From Adiantum capillus-veneris (taxonomy: Eukaryota; Streptophyta; Polypodiopsida; Polypodiales; Pteridaceae): a DNA stretch of 64,000 nt. The notes under the pieces are model-generated. The model saw nothing but the letters and a program-made list of their open reading frames with translations. It was not told the DNA's origin and ran no database searches. How positions within the stretch are numbered: the stretch's first letter is position 1; each line of letters begins with the position of its first letter. Positions 52,682 through 63,975 of the stretch are shown here, in pieces. Both the position numbers and the translations under genes were made by a program. The DNA is taken from NCBI GenBank assembly GCA_014529385.2, contig CM043945.1, positions 153,885,741 through 153,949,740 on the forward strand, read 5' to 3'.

Positions 52682-55600
52682 CTACCCTACACCTAACTGC
52701 TTGCGAAAATGCGCAAAGCTCTCTGAGGGAAGTCCTTTTGTAAGTAGATCAGCAGGATTTTCTGTGGTAGGAACTTTGACAAGCTGAAGTTGCTTATCCT
52801 CGAGCATTTCCCTGATGAAATGATACTTCACATCCACATGCTTTGTCTTTGAGTGATAAACTGGATTGCGAGCCAATTGTATAGCACTTTGACTATCACA
52901 ATATAACACAGGAATCTCTTCTTTGATTCCCAAATCTGTTACTAGTCGATTAAGCCAAATTGATTCTTTGCATGCCTCCGATGTTGCAACATATTCAGCC
53001 TCTGTAGTAGACTGAGTAACACAATCTTGTAATCTAGAACGCCATGATACTGCTCCACCAGCCAATGTAAAGACATACCCTGACGTAGACCTTCGGTTGT
53101 CTAAGTCACCTGCATAATCTGAGTCTGTAAAACCCTTTACACTTAGTTCCTGACTCCCATAGCATATACGCATACTCTTTGTAGCTTTCAGGTGTCTCAA
53201 TATTCCTTTCACTTCCTCCCAATGTTTCTTGCCTGGGTTTGACATGTATCGACTTACTACTCCCACTGCAAATGCAATGTCTGGGCGAGTAGCAATCATT
53301 GCATACATCAAACTACCCACTGCAGACGCATATGGAATCTTATCCATTTCAGCCTGTTCTTCCTCAGACACAGGACAATCTTGTTTGCTAAGTTTCACAT
53401 ATGGTGGCAATGGAACACTCAGTGCCTTTCCCTTCTCCATATTGAAACGTTGCAAAACCATGTCAATATACTCTGTTTGAGATAACCAAATAAACTTCTT
53501 TGATCTGTCTCTCTCAATGCGCATACCAAGTATATGACTTGCCTCACCCATGTCTTTCATGTCAAACGATTTTGCCATCTTTGACTTCAAAGCTGAAATT
53601 TCTTCCAAGTGCTTGCCAGCAATCAACATGTCATCCACATACAAAATAAGGATCAGCCAACTGCCATCCTTAGCCTTCTTTGTATATACACAATGATCGA
53701 ACTCACTACGTTTGTAGCCTTGAGAAAGCATAAACTTGTGGAATTTATGGTACCATGCCCTCGGTGATTGTTTTAAGCCATAAAGACTCTTTAACAACTG
53801 GCATACCCAATCTTCCTTGCCTTTCTCAACAAACCCTTCTCGCTGCTGCATGTAAATTTCCACATCTAAATCACCATGCAAGAACGCTGTCTTGACATCC
53901 ATTTGGTGCAACACCAAATCTAATATGGCAACCAATGCAAGAAAGCATCTCAATGTAGTCATCTTGACCACCGGAGAGAAGACTTCATCAAAGTCCATGC
54001 CTTGTTCTTGCTTAAAGCCCTTGGCAACAAGCCTTGCTTTGTACTTTGGCTGACTATCATGAGCGGTGATCTTATACCTGTAAACCCATTTACAGGGTAG
54101 ATCCTTTTTGCCCTGTGGTAATTTAACTAGCTTCCATGTCTTGTTTTTATGCAGAGCTGTCATCTCTGACTGCATGGCCAATTGCCAATTCCCGGAGTCC
54201 TTCATTTGCACTGCTTCCTTGTAACATGAAGGCTCATTGCAATCAGTCAACATGACATAGTTCATAGATGGAACAAACCTATCAGGAGGTCGCGTGATAC
54301 GTCCAGATCTACGCACAATAGGTGGCTCAGGCTCAGCCACAACCTGTGGTTCCACTCTATCCTGTCCTTGCTCCTCTTGAGCCCTGACATTTTGTTTTGC
54401 ACGTGCAGGTCGATCTTCTTGGAAGACAACTCTTCTAATCTCCTCAACCCTCTCTGGTTTCGAATGATATTTTGATTCATTAAAGTGAACATCATTGATG
54501 CGGACAACCTTTCTGGATTCGGGATCCCAAAGTCTGTACCCCATCTCACCAGAATTACCATAGCCTAGAAAGATGCACTTTCTACTCTTTGGCTCAAGTT
54601 TGTTCCTAAATTCCTTTGGAATGTGAGTATATGCCTCACAGCCAAAGACTCTGAGATGCTTGTATGAGGGCATTTTGCCTGACCATACCATCTCTGGCAC
54701 TGAATCCTTCTGCAAAACCTTGCTAGGAGATCTATTTACAAGATGAACAGCTGTTGATACAGCTTCAGCCCAAAACCCATGTGGCAGCTGTGCATTAGAC
54801 AACATACTTCTGACCTTCTCTTGTATGGTCCTATTCATCCTCTCAGCAACACCATTTTGAGGACGATTGTAAGGAGCAGTAAGTTCACGTTTTATACCTT
54901 TTGACTCACAAAAGTCCTGAAAGGCCTTTGAAACATACTCTCCACCATTGTCAGTGCGTAAGCATTTAAGCTTCTTGCCACTCTGATTCTCCACAAGTGT
55001 CATAAACGTTTTGAAAACACTAAACGCTTCATCCTTGTGCTTGAGAAAGTAAACCCATACTTTCCTCGAGTAATCATCTATAAATGTCATAAAGTAAGAA
55101 GCTCCCCCTAGAGATAGGTTAGGCATAGGTCCACACAAATCACTATGAACAAGTGCCAACTGTGTATCTCTTCTACTGCTTCTATGCTTATGTGGCTGCT
55201 GTGTTTGCTTACCATACAGACAATGTTCACAGAATTCAAAATCATTAAATGAAAATCCAGGCAAATAACCAGAACGAGACAAGATTTCCATTCCCTTCTT
55301 GGACATATGTCCTAACCGGCTATCCCACAAAGAAACGTTCGGCTGGTCGGTTACATTGATTACATTTTTAGAGACATTTGATACATAAATCATGTAAAGT
55401 CCTCCAGACTTTACTCTATGTGCTACTGTCATAGAACCCTTGGATATCTTCCACATGTTCTGTCCAAAAGTGGTGACGTAGCCAGCATCATCAAGTAAAC
55501 CTGTGCTGATCAAGCTCTTTGTAATTGCGGGAACATGTCTCACATTCTTCAGCGTGAAAGAAGAGCCATTCTGAAACTTCAATTGAACATCTCCAACACC

Positions 55601-56056
55601 GAAGATCTCACATGTCTGCCCATTGCCTAGCCGAACATGATCTTTAGTGGTCACATAAGAAGTAAACCACTCCTTGTTTGGAGACACATGAAGTGATGCC
55701 CCTGAGTCTATAATCCAGTCACTCAGTGCATTTCCATCAGATGCTGTAAGAAGAGCTGAGTCCATTGTATTCTTCAAGAAGTGGATGTCTCCTGACACTA
55801 GACTGTCATCCTCTGGAACAGTGTTTGTCACATTTATTTCTTGAATCTTCACTGAGGACTTGTTCTTCTCAGCATGGTATTCAGCTTTCTCTTTGCCTTT
55901 TTCTGCTTTCCATTCTTTGCAGTCTCTTTTCATGTGACCCTTCTTGCCACAATGGTAGCATTCTATGTTACTCTTGCCTTTAGCACTACGAGACTTGCTA
56001 CGAGACTGATTCCTCTTTTCACCTTTGGTACTTTTCTTTGGTCCTTCCCCTGACAA
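52682..56056 (-). CDS. Pol of the copia element: zinc knuckle, protease, integrase, RT, RNase H
   Basis: 1,124 codons, no internal stop. The annotated first codon is TTG just after a TAG, so translation must come from gag. Zinc knuckle CYHCGKKGHMKRDC (33-46). Protease WIIDSGASLHVS (Asp 117). GAG-pre-integrase DSRLGHMSKKGMEIL; zinc ligands continue in CEHCLYGKQ. Integrase D306 (VHSDLCGP), D369 (RTDNGGEY) and E405 (NGVAERMNRT), D-35-E. RT has TAFLHGDLDVEIYMQQ, KSLYGLKQSPRAWY and LILYVDDMLIAG. RNase H has GFTDSDYAGDLDNRRSTSGY, TTEAEYVATSEA and YCDSQSAIQLARN. All catalytic residues are present and the length is normal, so the enzyme is probably functional. Order IN before RT is typical of copia. 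Confidence 0.96.
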   Translation of the reverse strand: MSGEGPKKSTKGEKRNQSRSKSRSAKGKSNIECYHCGKKGHMKRDCKEWKAEKGKEKAEYHAEKNKSSVKIQEINVTNTVPEDDSLVSGDIHFLKNTMDSALLTASDGNALSDWIIDSGASLHVSPNKEWFTSYVTTKDHVRLGNGQTCEIFGVGDVQLKFQNGSSFTLKNVRHVPAITKSLISTGLLDDAGYVTTFGQNMWKISKGSMTVAHRVKSGGLYMIYVSNVSKNVINVTDQPNVSLWDSRLGHMSKKGMEILSRSGYLPGFSFNDFEFCEHCLYGKQTQQPHKHRSSRRDTQLALVHSDLCGPMPNLSLGGASYFMTFIDDYSRKVWVYFLKHKDEAFSVFKTFMTLVENQSGKKLKCLRTDNGGEYVSKAFQDFCESKGIKRELTAPYNRPQNGVAERMNRTIQEKVRSMLSNAQLPHGFWAEAVSTAVHLVNRSPSKVLQKDSVPEMVWSGKMPSYKHLRVFGCEAYTHIPKEFRNKLEPKSRKCIFLGYGNSGEMGYRLWDPESRKVVRINDVHFNESKYHSKPERVEEIRRVVFQEDRPARAKQNVRAQEEQGQDRVEPQVVAEPEPPIVRRSGRITRPPDRFVPSMNYVMLTDCNEPSCYKEAVQMKDSGNWQLAMQSEMTALHKNKTWKLVKLPQGKKDLPCKWVYRYKITAHDSQPKYKARLVAKGFKQEQGMDFDEVFSPVVKMTTLRCFLALVAILDLVLHQMDVKTAFLHGDLDVEIYMQQREGFVEKGKEDWVCQLLKSLYGLKQSPRAWYHKFHKFMLSQGYKRSEFDHCVYTKKAKDGSWLILILYVDDMLIAGKHLEEISALKSKMAKSFDMKDMGEASHILGMRIERDRSKKFIWLSQTEYIDMVLQRFNMEKGKALSVPLPPYVKLSKQDCPVSEEEQAEMDKIPYASAVGSLMYAMIATRPDIAFAVGVVSRYMSNPGKKHWEEVKGILRHLKATKSMRICYGSQELSVKGFTDSDYAGDLDNRRSTSGYVFTLAGGAVSWRSRLQDCVTQSTTEAEYVATSEACKESIWLNRLVTDLGIKEEIPVLYCDSQSAIQLARNPVYHSKTKHVDVKYHFIREMLEDKQLQLVKVPTTENPADLLTKGLPSESFAHFRKQLGVG

Positions 56057-56663
56057 CTAAGGCTATTCCTTTGCCTTTGTCCATTGTCTTTCTATTGGTT
56101 TCTTCAGTAAGCAGACTTCCTTCTACACCTGCTATGTTCAAACCATCTGGAGGTGCATAATTACTCAAAGCTGTGCGAAAAGTGTCCCAACTTTCCGGCA
56201 ATGTGATCAACAGGAACATAGCTCTAACAGGTTCATCAAACTTGACACCTTGAGCTGACAACTGACTATAGATTGTGTTGAATTCATTCAGATGATTGGA
56301 CATAGGTGTCCCTTCTTTCATCTTCAAGTCAACAAGCTTCTTAAGCCAGTCTACCTGTGAAGCTGCACTCTGCTTCTCATAAAGATCACTCAGCTTTAAC
56401 CATGCTTGATAAGCCGACATCTCGTCTGCTACATTGAAGTAAACGCTTTCTGCCAAAGTCAGCATAATGGTAGAAAGTGCCAATTCATCCATTTCGCTCC
56501 ATTCATCTTCGTCCATATCTTCTGGTTTTATCCCCTTGAGCTTTATAGGTTTTATCTGCTTCTTTTGTACCAACACGTGCCAAATCTGCTTCTTCCACAA
56601 TGGGAAATTGGTTCCATCCAGCTTCTTGATATTGTAAAGAGCAGTGTCCTGTGATCCAGCCAT
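56019..56663 (-). CDS. Gag of the copia element
   Basis: 214 codons starting MAGSQDTALYNIKKLDGTNF, then FPLWKKQIWHVLVQK, MSAYQAWLKLSDLYEKQSAA, HLNEFNTIYSQLSAQGV and FLLITLPESWDTFRTAL, the UBN2/copia Gag pattern (L.G.Ny..W...m...L). It ends KEKYQR in a frame that overlaps pol by 38 nt (56,019-56,056); pol is in the +1 frame. The zinc knuckle is on the pol side. Most copia elements have one fused ORF, so this is a 1-nt indel or, less likely, a programmed shift. It would form the particle. Confidence 0.93.
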   Translation of the reverse strand: MAGSQDTALYNIKKLDGTNFPLWKKQIWHVLVQKKQIKPIKLKGIKPEDMDEDEWSEMDELALSTIMLTLAESVYFNVADEMSAYQAWLKLSDLYEKQSAASQVDWLKKLVDLKMKEGTPMSNHLNEFNTIYSQLSAQGVKFDEPVRAMFLLITLPESWDTFRTALSNYAPPDGLNIAGVEGSLLTEETNRKTMDKGKGIALVVRGRTKEKYQR

Positions 56664-57748
56664 AGCTACGCTTCACAGTAGTTTACTTTTCTGGGAAAAA
56701 TTCGGCAGAGTTTCCCCTGTAAACTGACCTCTGAACCAATATCAACCTGTCAAATGAACCAAGAGAGCTTCAGATTCTACATGAATTTCGGCAGAGTCTC
56801 CTTTGTAAAATGGCTCTGGTGTACTAAAAACAGACCAAAAAACAGCTCAAAAAACACTGTCTCTCTAACACTGTAAGCTGCGGGTAAACCTGTGCTGCAC
56901 CTGTACTGTCTCTCACTGTCCTGTCACTGTCCTGCAAGCATAGACTACGACAATTCCTCAACGGCAGTAAAGCAAAGATGCAATCCCAACTGTCTAACTC
57001 ACAATCAATACATCCTAGCTGCCTATCTAAGGGTGCTCGAGGGATCGCTCCAAGACCTGTATCACCGAAAGGATCTCAACATTCGAGAATCCCCCAGCTC
57101 AATAAAACCTCACTCGACCCTCAACAAAGGCTGTAGTAAATCTGACAGTACATAGACTTCCCACAAATTCATACATCCACAAATTTCCCACTATATGCTG
57201 TAACCGCTGCGGCGGTTGTTTGCTGCGTGACTCACAGCTAGCAAACCCTCAACAGACATACATCATCTCTGACAATACATCCCATGTGGAAGTACCTGCA
57301 ATGTCAGGATGAAATCTGGAATATCAAGCAGTAAACACAAGCTACCTGATGAACTAGTGGATGTCGCCTACAGTCTGTGTGAAGATACGCCCGTGTCGTA
57401 TGTGACACGTCTCCAAGAACTGTGAGCCGTCCTTCGATGTGTAGACAACCACAAATCAACACTCTGAGAGTGTCGATATCCTCAGCACCTGCAGTCGTAG
57501 GCCAAAAATCCCAAATTTGCAGAGTCGGATCTGCACCCGTCGAGACCACGTAGTCGAAAATGGCCTGCGCAGACCTTTGTCGAAGCCGAACGGTGGCCGA
57601 GATGACCTCAGAATGAAATTCTGAGAACACCAGGCCCTTTGGGTTTGCCCATGAGATTTGGGGCTGTGTCTTCGCCTGTCGAATTTCACTCCAATCTGAG
57701 TTGGTTACTCTAGCGTCCTGCAGTGCTGCCCCGAGCCTCGATCCGAGC
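56664..57748 (-). promoter_or_regulatory. Leader of the copia element
   Basis: About 1.1 kb between the primer-binding site and gag, unusually long for copia. It has many short ORFs but no domain. A TTTGTA/CTGTAAA motif with CGGCAGAGT(T/C)TCC occurs twice (near 56,702 and 56,790). Confidence 0.6.
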
Positions 57749-57760
57749 TCTGATACCAGT
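57749..57760 (-). promoter_or_regulatory. Primer-binding site (initiator Met tRNA)
   Basis: The - strand reads TGGTATCAGAGC starting two bases after the 5' LTR. It is complementary to the 3' end of initiator methionine tRNA, the usual copia primer. Confidence 0.92.
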
Positions 57761-57952
57761 TGAAGGAGTACGAGCGGAAGTGCGACGCGAGAGAGAGTGC
57801 GAGAAGAAGAGCACGACGATATGGTGAACTCGTTCTACTGTAATGTGTAGAGCATAGTGAGTTCTTATTAGGTTTTTACAAAAGAATATGTGTACATACT
57901 TGGCGGCCCGCCCACTTACCTGGGCGACCACATTGGGCTTTATACCCCAACA
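57761..57952 (-). repeat. 5' LTR of the copia element
   Basis: 192 bp, four substitutions relative to the other LTR. Confidence 0.96.
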
Positions 57953-57957
57953 CACAT

Positions 57958-58853
<896 letters not shown>

Positions 58854-60580
58854 CCAACGTGAGATCAGAAAAACAAAAAAAAACTTGGTTGAGATTGTGT
58901 GTCCAAGGTTTGGAACTTGGCGGTTATTTGCATAATCACGAAAAATGGAAGGATGTGTGACTAGTCATTAAATGGGGGATCTTGGGCCTGCGTCAAGCGC
59001 CACGAGGCTTTCACCAACCACGGGCGGCTTGTACTACACTAGGTGAACAGGTGGAACAACAAATGCAAGAGGGTCTCTTCCCATGTTGCAGAGTGCAGAG
59101 TGCAACTTTGTGCACGCTATCAGGGGATATGTGTTTGAAACGTGAGCTGGGCAGGCGCCGGGCCTCTGGCTGTGAGAGGTGTCAAGAGAGAGAACAAGAA
59201 AAATAGATACATATGGATTTGGCAATCATTTTAGTCTTCAATTAATTGATTAACGCTTTGAGTACAACTTGATCCTTAGCCAAGGCGGGCTCTTAACAAC
59301 ACCGTCACTTGAATCATCTGCTAACTAGGAGTTTATGCTCCCGTTTACAAGATTAACTGGTCTTTAACGACATCGGACTTAAAAGAATGTTAATTTAATC
59401 TCTTGTTGATGACGGTTATGGAAATTTCCTCCTGTCACTTTATCTGCTTCAAATACCTCGCGGATTCTGCAAGCTTTGACTTTGCTCACTGCCTTAATCA
59501 TTAAGAATCAATTATTGTCAATTATTCTGTAACTTCCTGCTTTGCTGAGCTCTAACGCTTTTTCTTCGGCCTTTGACTCCTTGCTTAACTCTGCCCTTTT
59601 CCGAGCCTTTGCTTTGTCTCTCTAATCCTGAGAGAGAGAGAAATAGTCTTTGTCCTACCCTTGTTCAAGCTTGATAACGAGAGAGCTTGGAGCTAATATC
59701 CTCCTTTGATCGATTGAGCACGAGGGAGAGAGAGCAAGATTGCCCCTTGTGAAAGCTCGAGAGAGTGAGAGAGTGTTCTCTTTGTCCAAGCTCCGCGAGA
59801 GAGAGAGAGAGCTTGTGATTGCCTTCCCAGCTTCGAGCACCCTCTTCTCATAACCCTTCCCTTGCTTACGTTCCTTGCCTTATTGCTCTTTTCATTACCT
59901 TGCCCTAGTTCATCGAGGATGAGCCGAGAGCGAGAGAGACTTCCTCCTCTCCTTTGCTTCCCTTCCCGTTGCCCTCGTTCCTTCTTCTTCGTCTCCTTAG
60001 TTCACGCCATAACCCTCTTTGCATGCCACAATTACCCTATTTAAGGCGCCTTCCTCCCTTAGCACATGCAATTCCTCCTTTGCATGCAAAAACAATCTTT
60101 TTATAACCCCCTCCCTCCCTTAGCAACGACGGTGCCGTCGTTGCTAGGGAGGCGTAAAAAAACACCTCCTGTTGACGTGGCAACCCGGCCATAGACGTGC
60201 TCCGTTTCGCACGTGAGCGCTACCGAAAAGGGGCGCCAGAGCACGGAGAGCAAACTCCGCTTCATGGTCTATCTGAGCACCACAGCTACCAGCGCGAGTC
60301 CTTTTTACCCCTGGTCACTGCCTGTGCTCTCTGATCCACCATAGCTTACCTTCTTTTTTCTTGGCTTCACACACCTCCTAAGTTTAGGGTGGTCCCATTT
60401 AAAATGGGCGGCCTCTAACTTAAGAGGGCGGTGTTTTGGCTTAAGTGGACGGCCTTTTGGCTTTGCTGCCTTTTCTTTTGGGTGGGCTTATGCCTTGTAA
60501 GGGCAGCACATTCGCACATGCATGCTGACTATAGCATTGCCAAGCACCACATCTTTCCCTAGCAGGCCACATTCATGTTG
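58854..60580. other. No gene supported; GA/CT-rich with a strong palindrome at 60,114-60,152
   Basis: Several GAGAGAGA islands (59,630-59,930) and promoter-like TATTTAAGG (60,038) and TTTTATAA (60,098) occur. These together could be part of an LTR or 5' region of an unseen element. No convincing protein. Confidence 0.4.
60114..60152. repeat. 39-bp near-perfect palindrome
   Basis: Left arm CCTCCCTTAGCAACGACGG, spacer TG, right arm CCGTCGTTGCTAGGGAGG; the arms are complementary over 18 bp apart from one extra T. It lies about 15 bp downstream of a TATA-like sequence. Confidence 0.85.
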
Positions 60581-61320
60581 GCATTTTCCCGCAATCAATG
60601 CATTCCTAAAGATGACATTCCAAACAAAGAGCTCATCAAGAGCTTTTTGGGCTTTCGTAACGGCACCATATTAGGCATACACGCTAGTCAAATCCTCGCC
60701 AAGGCTCCCATTAGCCCTAAAATGACAATATCATCACGAATTTTACTGCCCATCTCAACATCTCGAATAATGCCAAAAATTACCCAGCTCAATAGTGTCG
60801 CGACAACTGACACCGGACTCTACTTGTCAAGCCGTAAATCCCATTAGACTTCTCAAACTGCATAGAGCGCATACAAACCCTGCTGAGGAGGCCAAAATTC
60901 CCAAATGGTGCACTGACGAAGTGGGCCAGTTTGGTACAAAACCGGTCCCCGGTGAATCTTTAACGGCCAATAACTTGGCAACCAGAACTTCGATCGCTGA
61001 TCTGAAACGACCAATGCGCTCCACAAAGTGAGCACTTCAAGCACATGCATTCATTTCAATTCTGTCACCTCAGCTGCAGTTGCCCAATCCGGTACAGATC
61101 TGCAACCAACTTAAACTTCGAACTGCCATAACTTCTTCATTGTAGCTCCAATCGACGAGCCGGGTGATAGAGAAATTTAAGCACTACAATTCTGGATCAT
61201 AAAATCCCATCTCAAGGGATTCACCATGGAAAACTTACCACACCAGGTAAGTGCAGGGGAGGGTTTTTTTCTTACAAGTTACATAAGCGTATAAGTTAGG
61301 GGCAGGCCCCCAATAATTTA
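60581..61320. other. No gene supported
   Basis: One 90-codon ORF (60,575-60,847) has no motif. The text around 60,590-60,640 loosely matches part of the 325-bp duplication at 12.5 kb. It may be retroelement leader or LTR sequence. Confidence 0.4.
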
Positions 61321-61329
61321 TCTCCCAAG

Positions 61330-61600
61330 CTTAAAAGTAAGGGAGGGGGTATCATATTTATTGGCGGGGGGGGGGAACTGACCCCGGTTGATTACTTGTA
61401 ACGTTTGGTCATCGTTGTGCACTAGAACTCATATAAATTTAGGGGAAGTTTATTTTTTCAGGTCCCTTAAAAGTAAGGGAGGGGGTATCATATTTATTGG
61501 CGGGGGGGGGGAACTGACCCGGGTTGCTTATTTGTAATGTTTGGTCATCGTTGTGCACTAGAACTCATATAAATTTAGGGGAAGTTTATTTTTTCAGGTC
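61330..61600. repeat. Two-copy 136-bp tandem duplication
   Basis: Copies start at 61,330 and 61,466 (CTTAAAAGTAAGGGAGGGGG) and are nearly identical, including a G9/G10 run and TTATTTTTTCAGGTC at the end. One of the youngest duplications here. Confidence 0.93.
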
Positions 61601-62458
<858 letters not shown>

Positions 62459-62849
62459 TGACACACCCACTAGTCTAGGGATGGCATGCAAAAGAAACTT
62501 CTTGTAGGAAAAATCTATGAAATGAAAGTTACAGGGATGGGTACAACTCCCCGTCTGTCTCATTCTCTCTCTTTAATAATGCCAAGACCTACCCCTAACT
62601 AGTACTGCGCCGGTGTGGGAGGGTTAAGGGCAGAAAACATATCGAAATTAACTTTTTGTAGTAAACAAATATGTCAAAACATTTGTATTAAACATGCTCC
62701 CCCTCTCTTAAAACATTTGTATTAAACATGCTCTCCCTCTCTTAGTCTCTCTCATTCGGGCCGTAAGCTGCAGTAGCTCCAAATGGGGTCACTACAAGAG
62801 GTCACTTGAATTCCGGCGCCACATTACCGGCGTCACTGGTAGGCGTCGG

Positions 62850-63290
62850 TATATGTGTGTGTATTTATGGAGGGAGCTAAGGTTTTTTTTTTTAAAATTT
62901 GATTTTCAAATTTGCGCCTCTTCTTGCACGTTTTCCGACGGGAGCGCGAATGCGTATTCCGACGCCCCTTTCGATGATTGTACCGATGGTTGTACCGATA
63001 GCTGTACCAACGGTACCTGCAAAAATCGAAACCGCGGCTTTCTCTGCGCATTTCTCTTAGTTCTTGCGCGTTTTCTCAAGCTCTTCTCTTCACCATCTCT
63101 CACAGATCTGCTACGATACACGCCGTCAGAGATGCTAATCTTGCTTGTGGATTAGCGCATAACACTAAGGTAAGATTGTTTTCATGTTTACTTATAGATT
63201 TAGGGTTTAACTTTGTGTTTGTATGTGCGTTTTTGTAGGTTCCAGGACTTTTACAACAACTTTGATTGCTCAAATAGGACGAATGTGAGT
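62850..63290 (+). other. Possible small spliced transcript with Cys-Thr-Asp repeat ORF
   Basis: The ORF 62,853-63,155 contains CTDGCTDSCTNGTCKNRN, encoded by three tandem 12-bp units (TGTACCGATGGT-like, about 62,979-63,014). Just after its stop is a consensus-like intron, 63,170-63,238: AAG|GTAAGA ... TTTTTGTAG|G, with pyrimidine-rich DNA before the acceptor. It could be a 5' UTR intron of a gene continuing to the right, or chance. Low confidence. Confidence 0.25.
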
Positions 63291-63544
63291 GCTCAAACCT
63301 TTAAATGCATTTTAAGTTTATTTAAATTACTTTGTATATTAAGAAAAGAAAATTTCATGCTTTAAACAATTTCATGCTTTAAACAATTTCATGCTTTAAA
63401 AGAAATTATGATTTTTTATGTGAAATTTCATTTTAAATTATGGAAAAAATTTGTTTAAGTTTATGGAAAAATCTTGTTTTGAAGAAAATTTTTATTGATT
63501 TATGTCGTTTTTCAAATTATGCAGTTGATGGGGTTTATGTTTTA

Positions 63545-63835
63545 AGTTAAGTTTAGGTTCTAAGTTAAGTTCGACTAGGTTAAGTTACGTTAAGTTAAGC
63601 TACGTTGTTATGTTAGGTTAGGTTAGGTTATCTTATACGTTAGGTTAGATTAAGTTAAGCTATGTTAGGTTAAGTTATATTAGACTAAGTTAGTTTAATC
63701 TACGTTAAGTTAGTTTAGGTTATCTTATATGTTAGGTTAGGTTAAGTTAATCTACATTAGGTTTAGTTACATTAGGTTATGTTAGGTTAGGTTAGGTAAA
63801 GCTACATTAGGTTAAGTTAGGTTAAGCTACATTCG
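63545..63835 (+). repeat. Degenerate GTTAGGTTA(A) tract
   Basis: Nearly 300 bp made of variants of GTTAGGTTA, GTTAAGTTA, GCTACATTA and TATCTTATA, spaced 5-10 bp apart. It is not the canonical plant telomere repeat TTTAGGG. Unit order is irregular, so it is a decayed minisatellite. Confidence 0.75.
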
Positions 63836-63836
63836 A

Positions 63837-63975
63837 CAATACGGCAAGCTATATAGCTTACCCACATCGCATATTAAAAACAACACAATCGCGATCCGTT
63901 CGTCAATACGAAAAACCATAAAGCTTACCCACAACACATATGCATTGTGGGCAAGCTCTATGGCTTTCCGTATTG
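63837..63975. repeat. Three copies of a 30-bp motif, two forming a hairpin
   Basis: Direct copies at 63,837-63,866 and 63,904-63,933 and an inverted copy at 63,946-63,975. The last two pair over 30 bp with a 12-nt loop (ACACATATGCAT). Copies run CAATACG...GCTT(A/G)CCCACA. It may be the end of a MITE or a small-RNA-like hairpin. Confidence 0.8.

Larger units (their letters stand above)
52401..57952 (-). mobile_element. Near-intact Ty1/copia retrotransposon with CACAT target duplication
   Basis: LTRs of 192 bp each (52,401-52,592 and 57,761-57,952), four differences between them, and the 5-bp duplication CACAT at 52,396-52,400 and 57,953-57,957. On the - strand: 5' LTR, two bases, TGGTATCAGAGC primer-binding site, about 1 kb leader, gag, pol, purine-rich AAGTGGGAGGT tract, 3' LTR. 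Length 5,552 bp. Coding capacity is complete except for a +1 frame change between gag and pol. It is a recent insertion and could be mobile or mobilisable. Confidence 0.97.

Noticed and set aside
63545-63835. True telomere or interstitial plant telomere repeat
   Set aside because: Units are GTTAGGTTA/GTTAAGTTA with irregular order; no run of TTTAGGG or TTAGGG longer than one unit.
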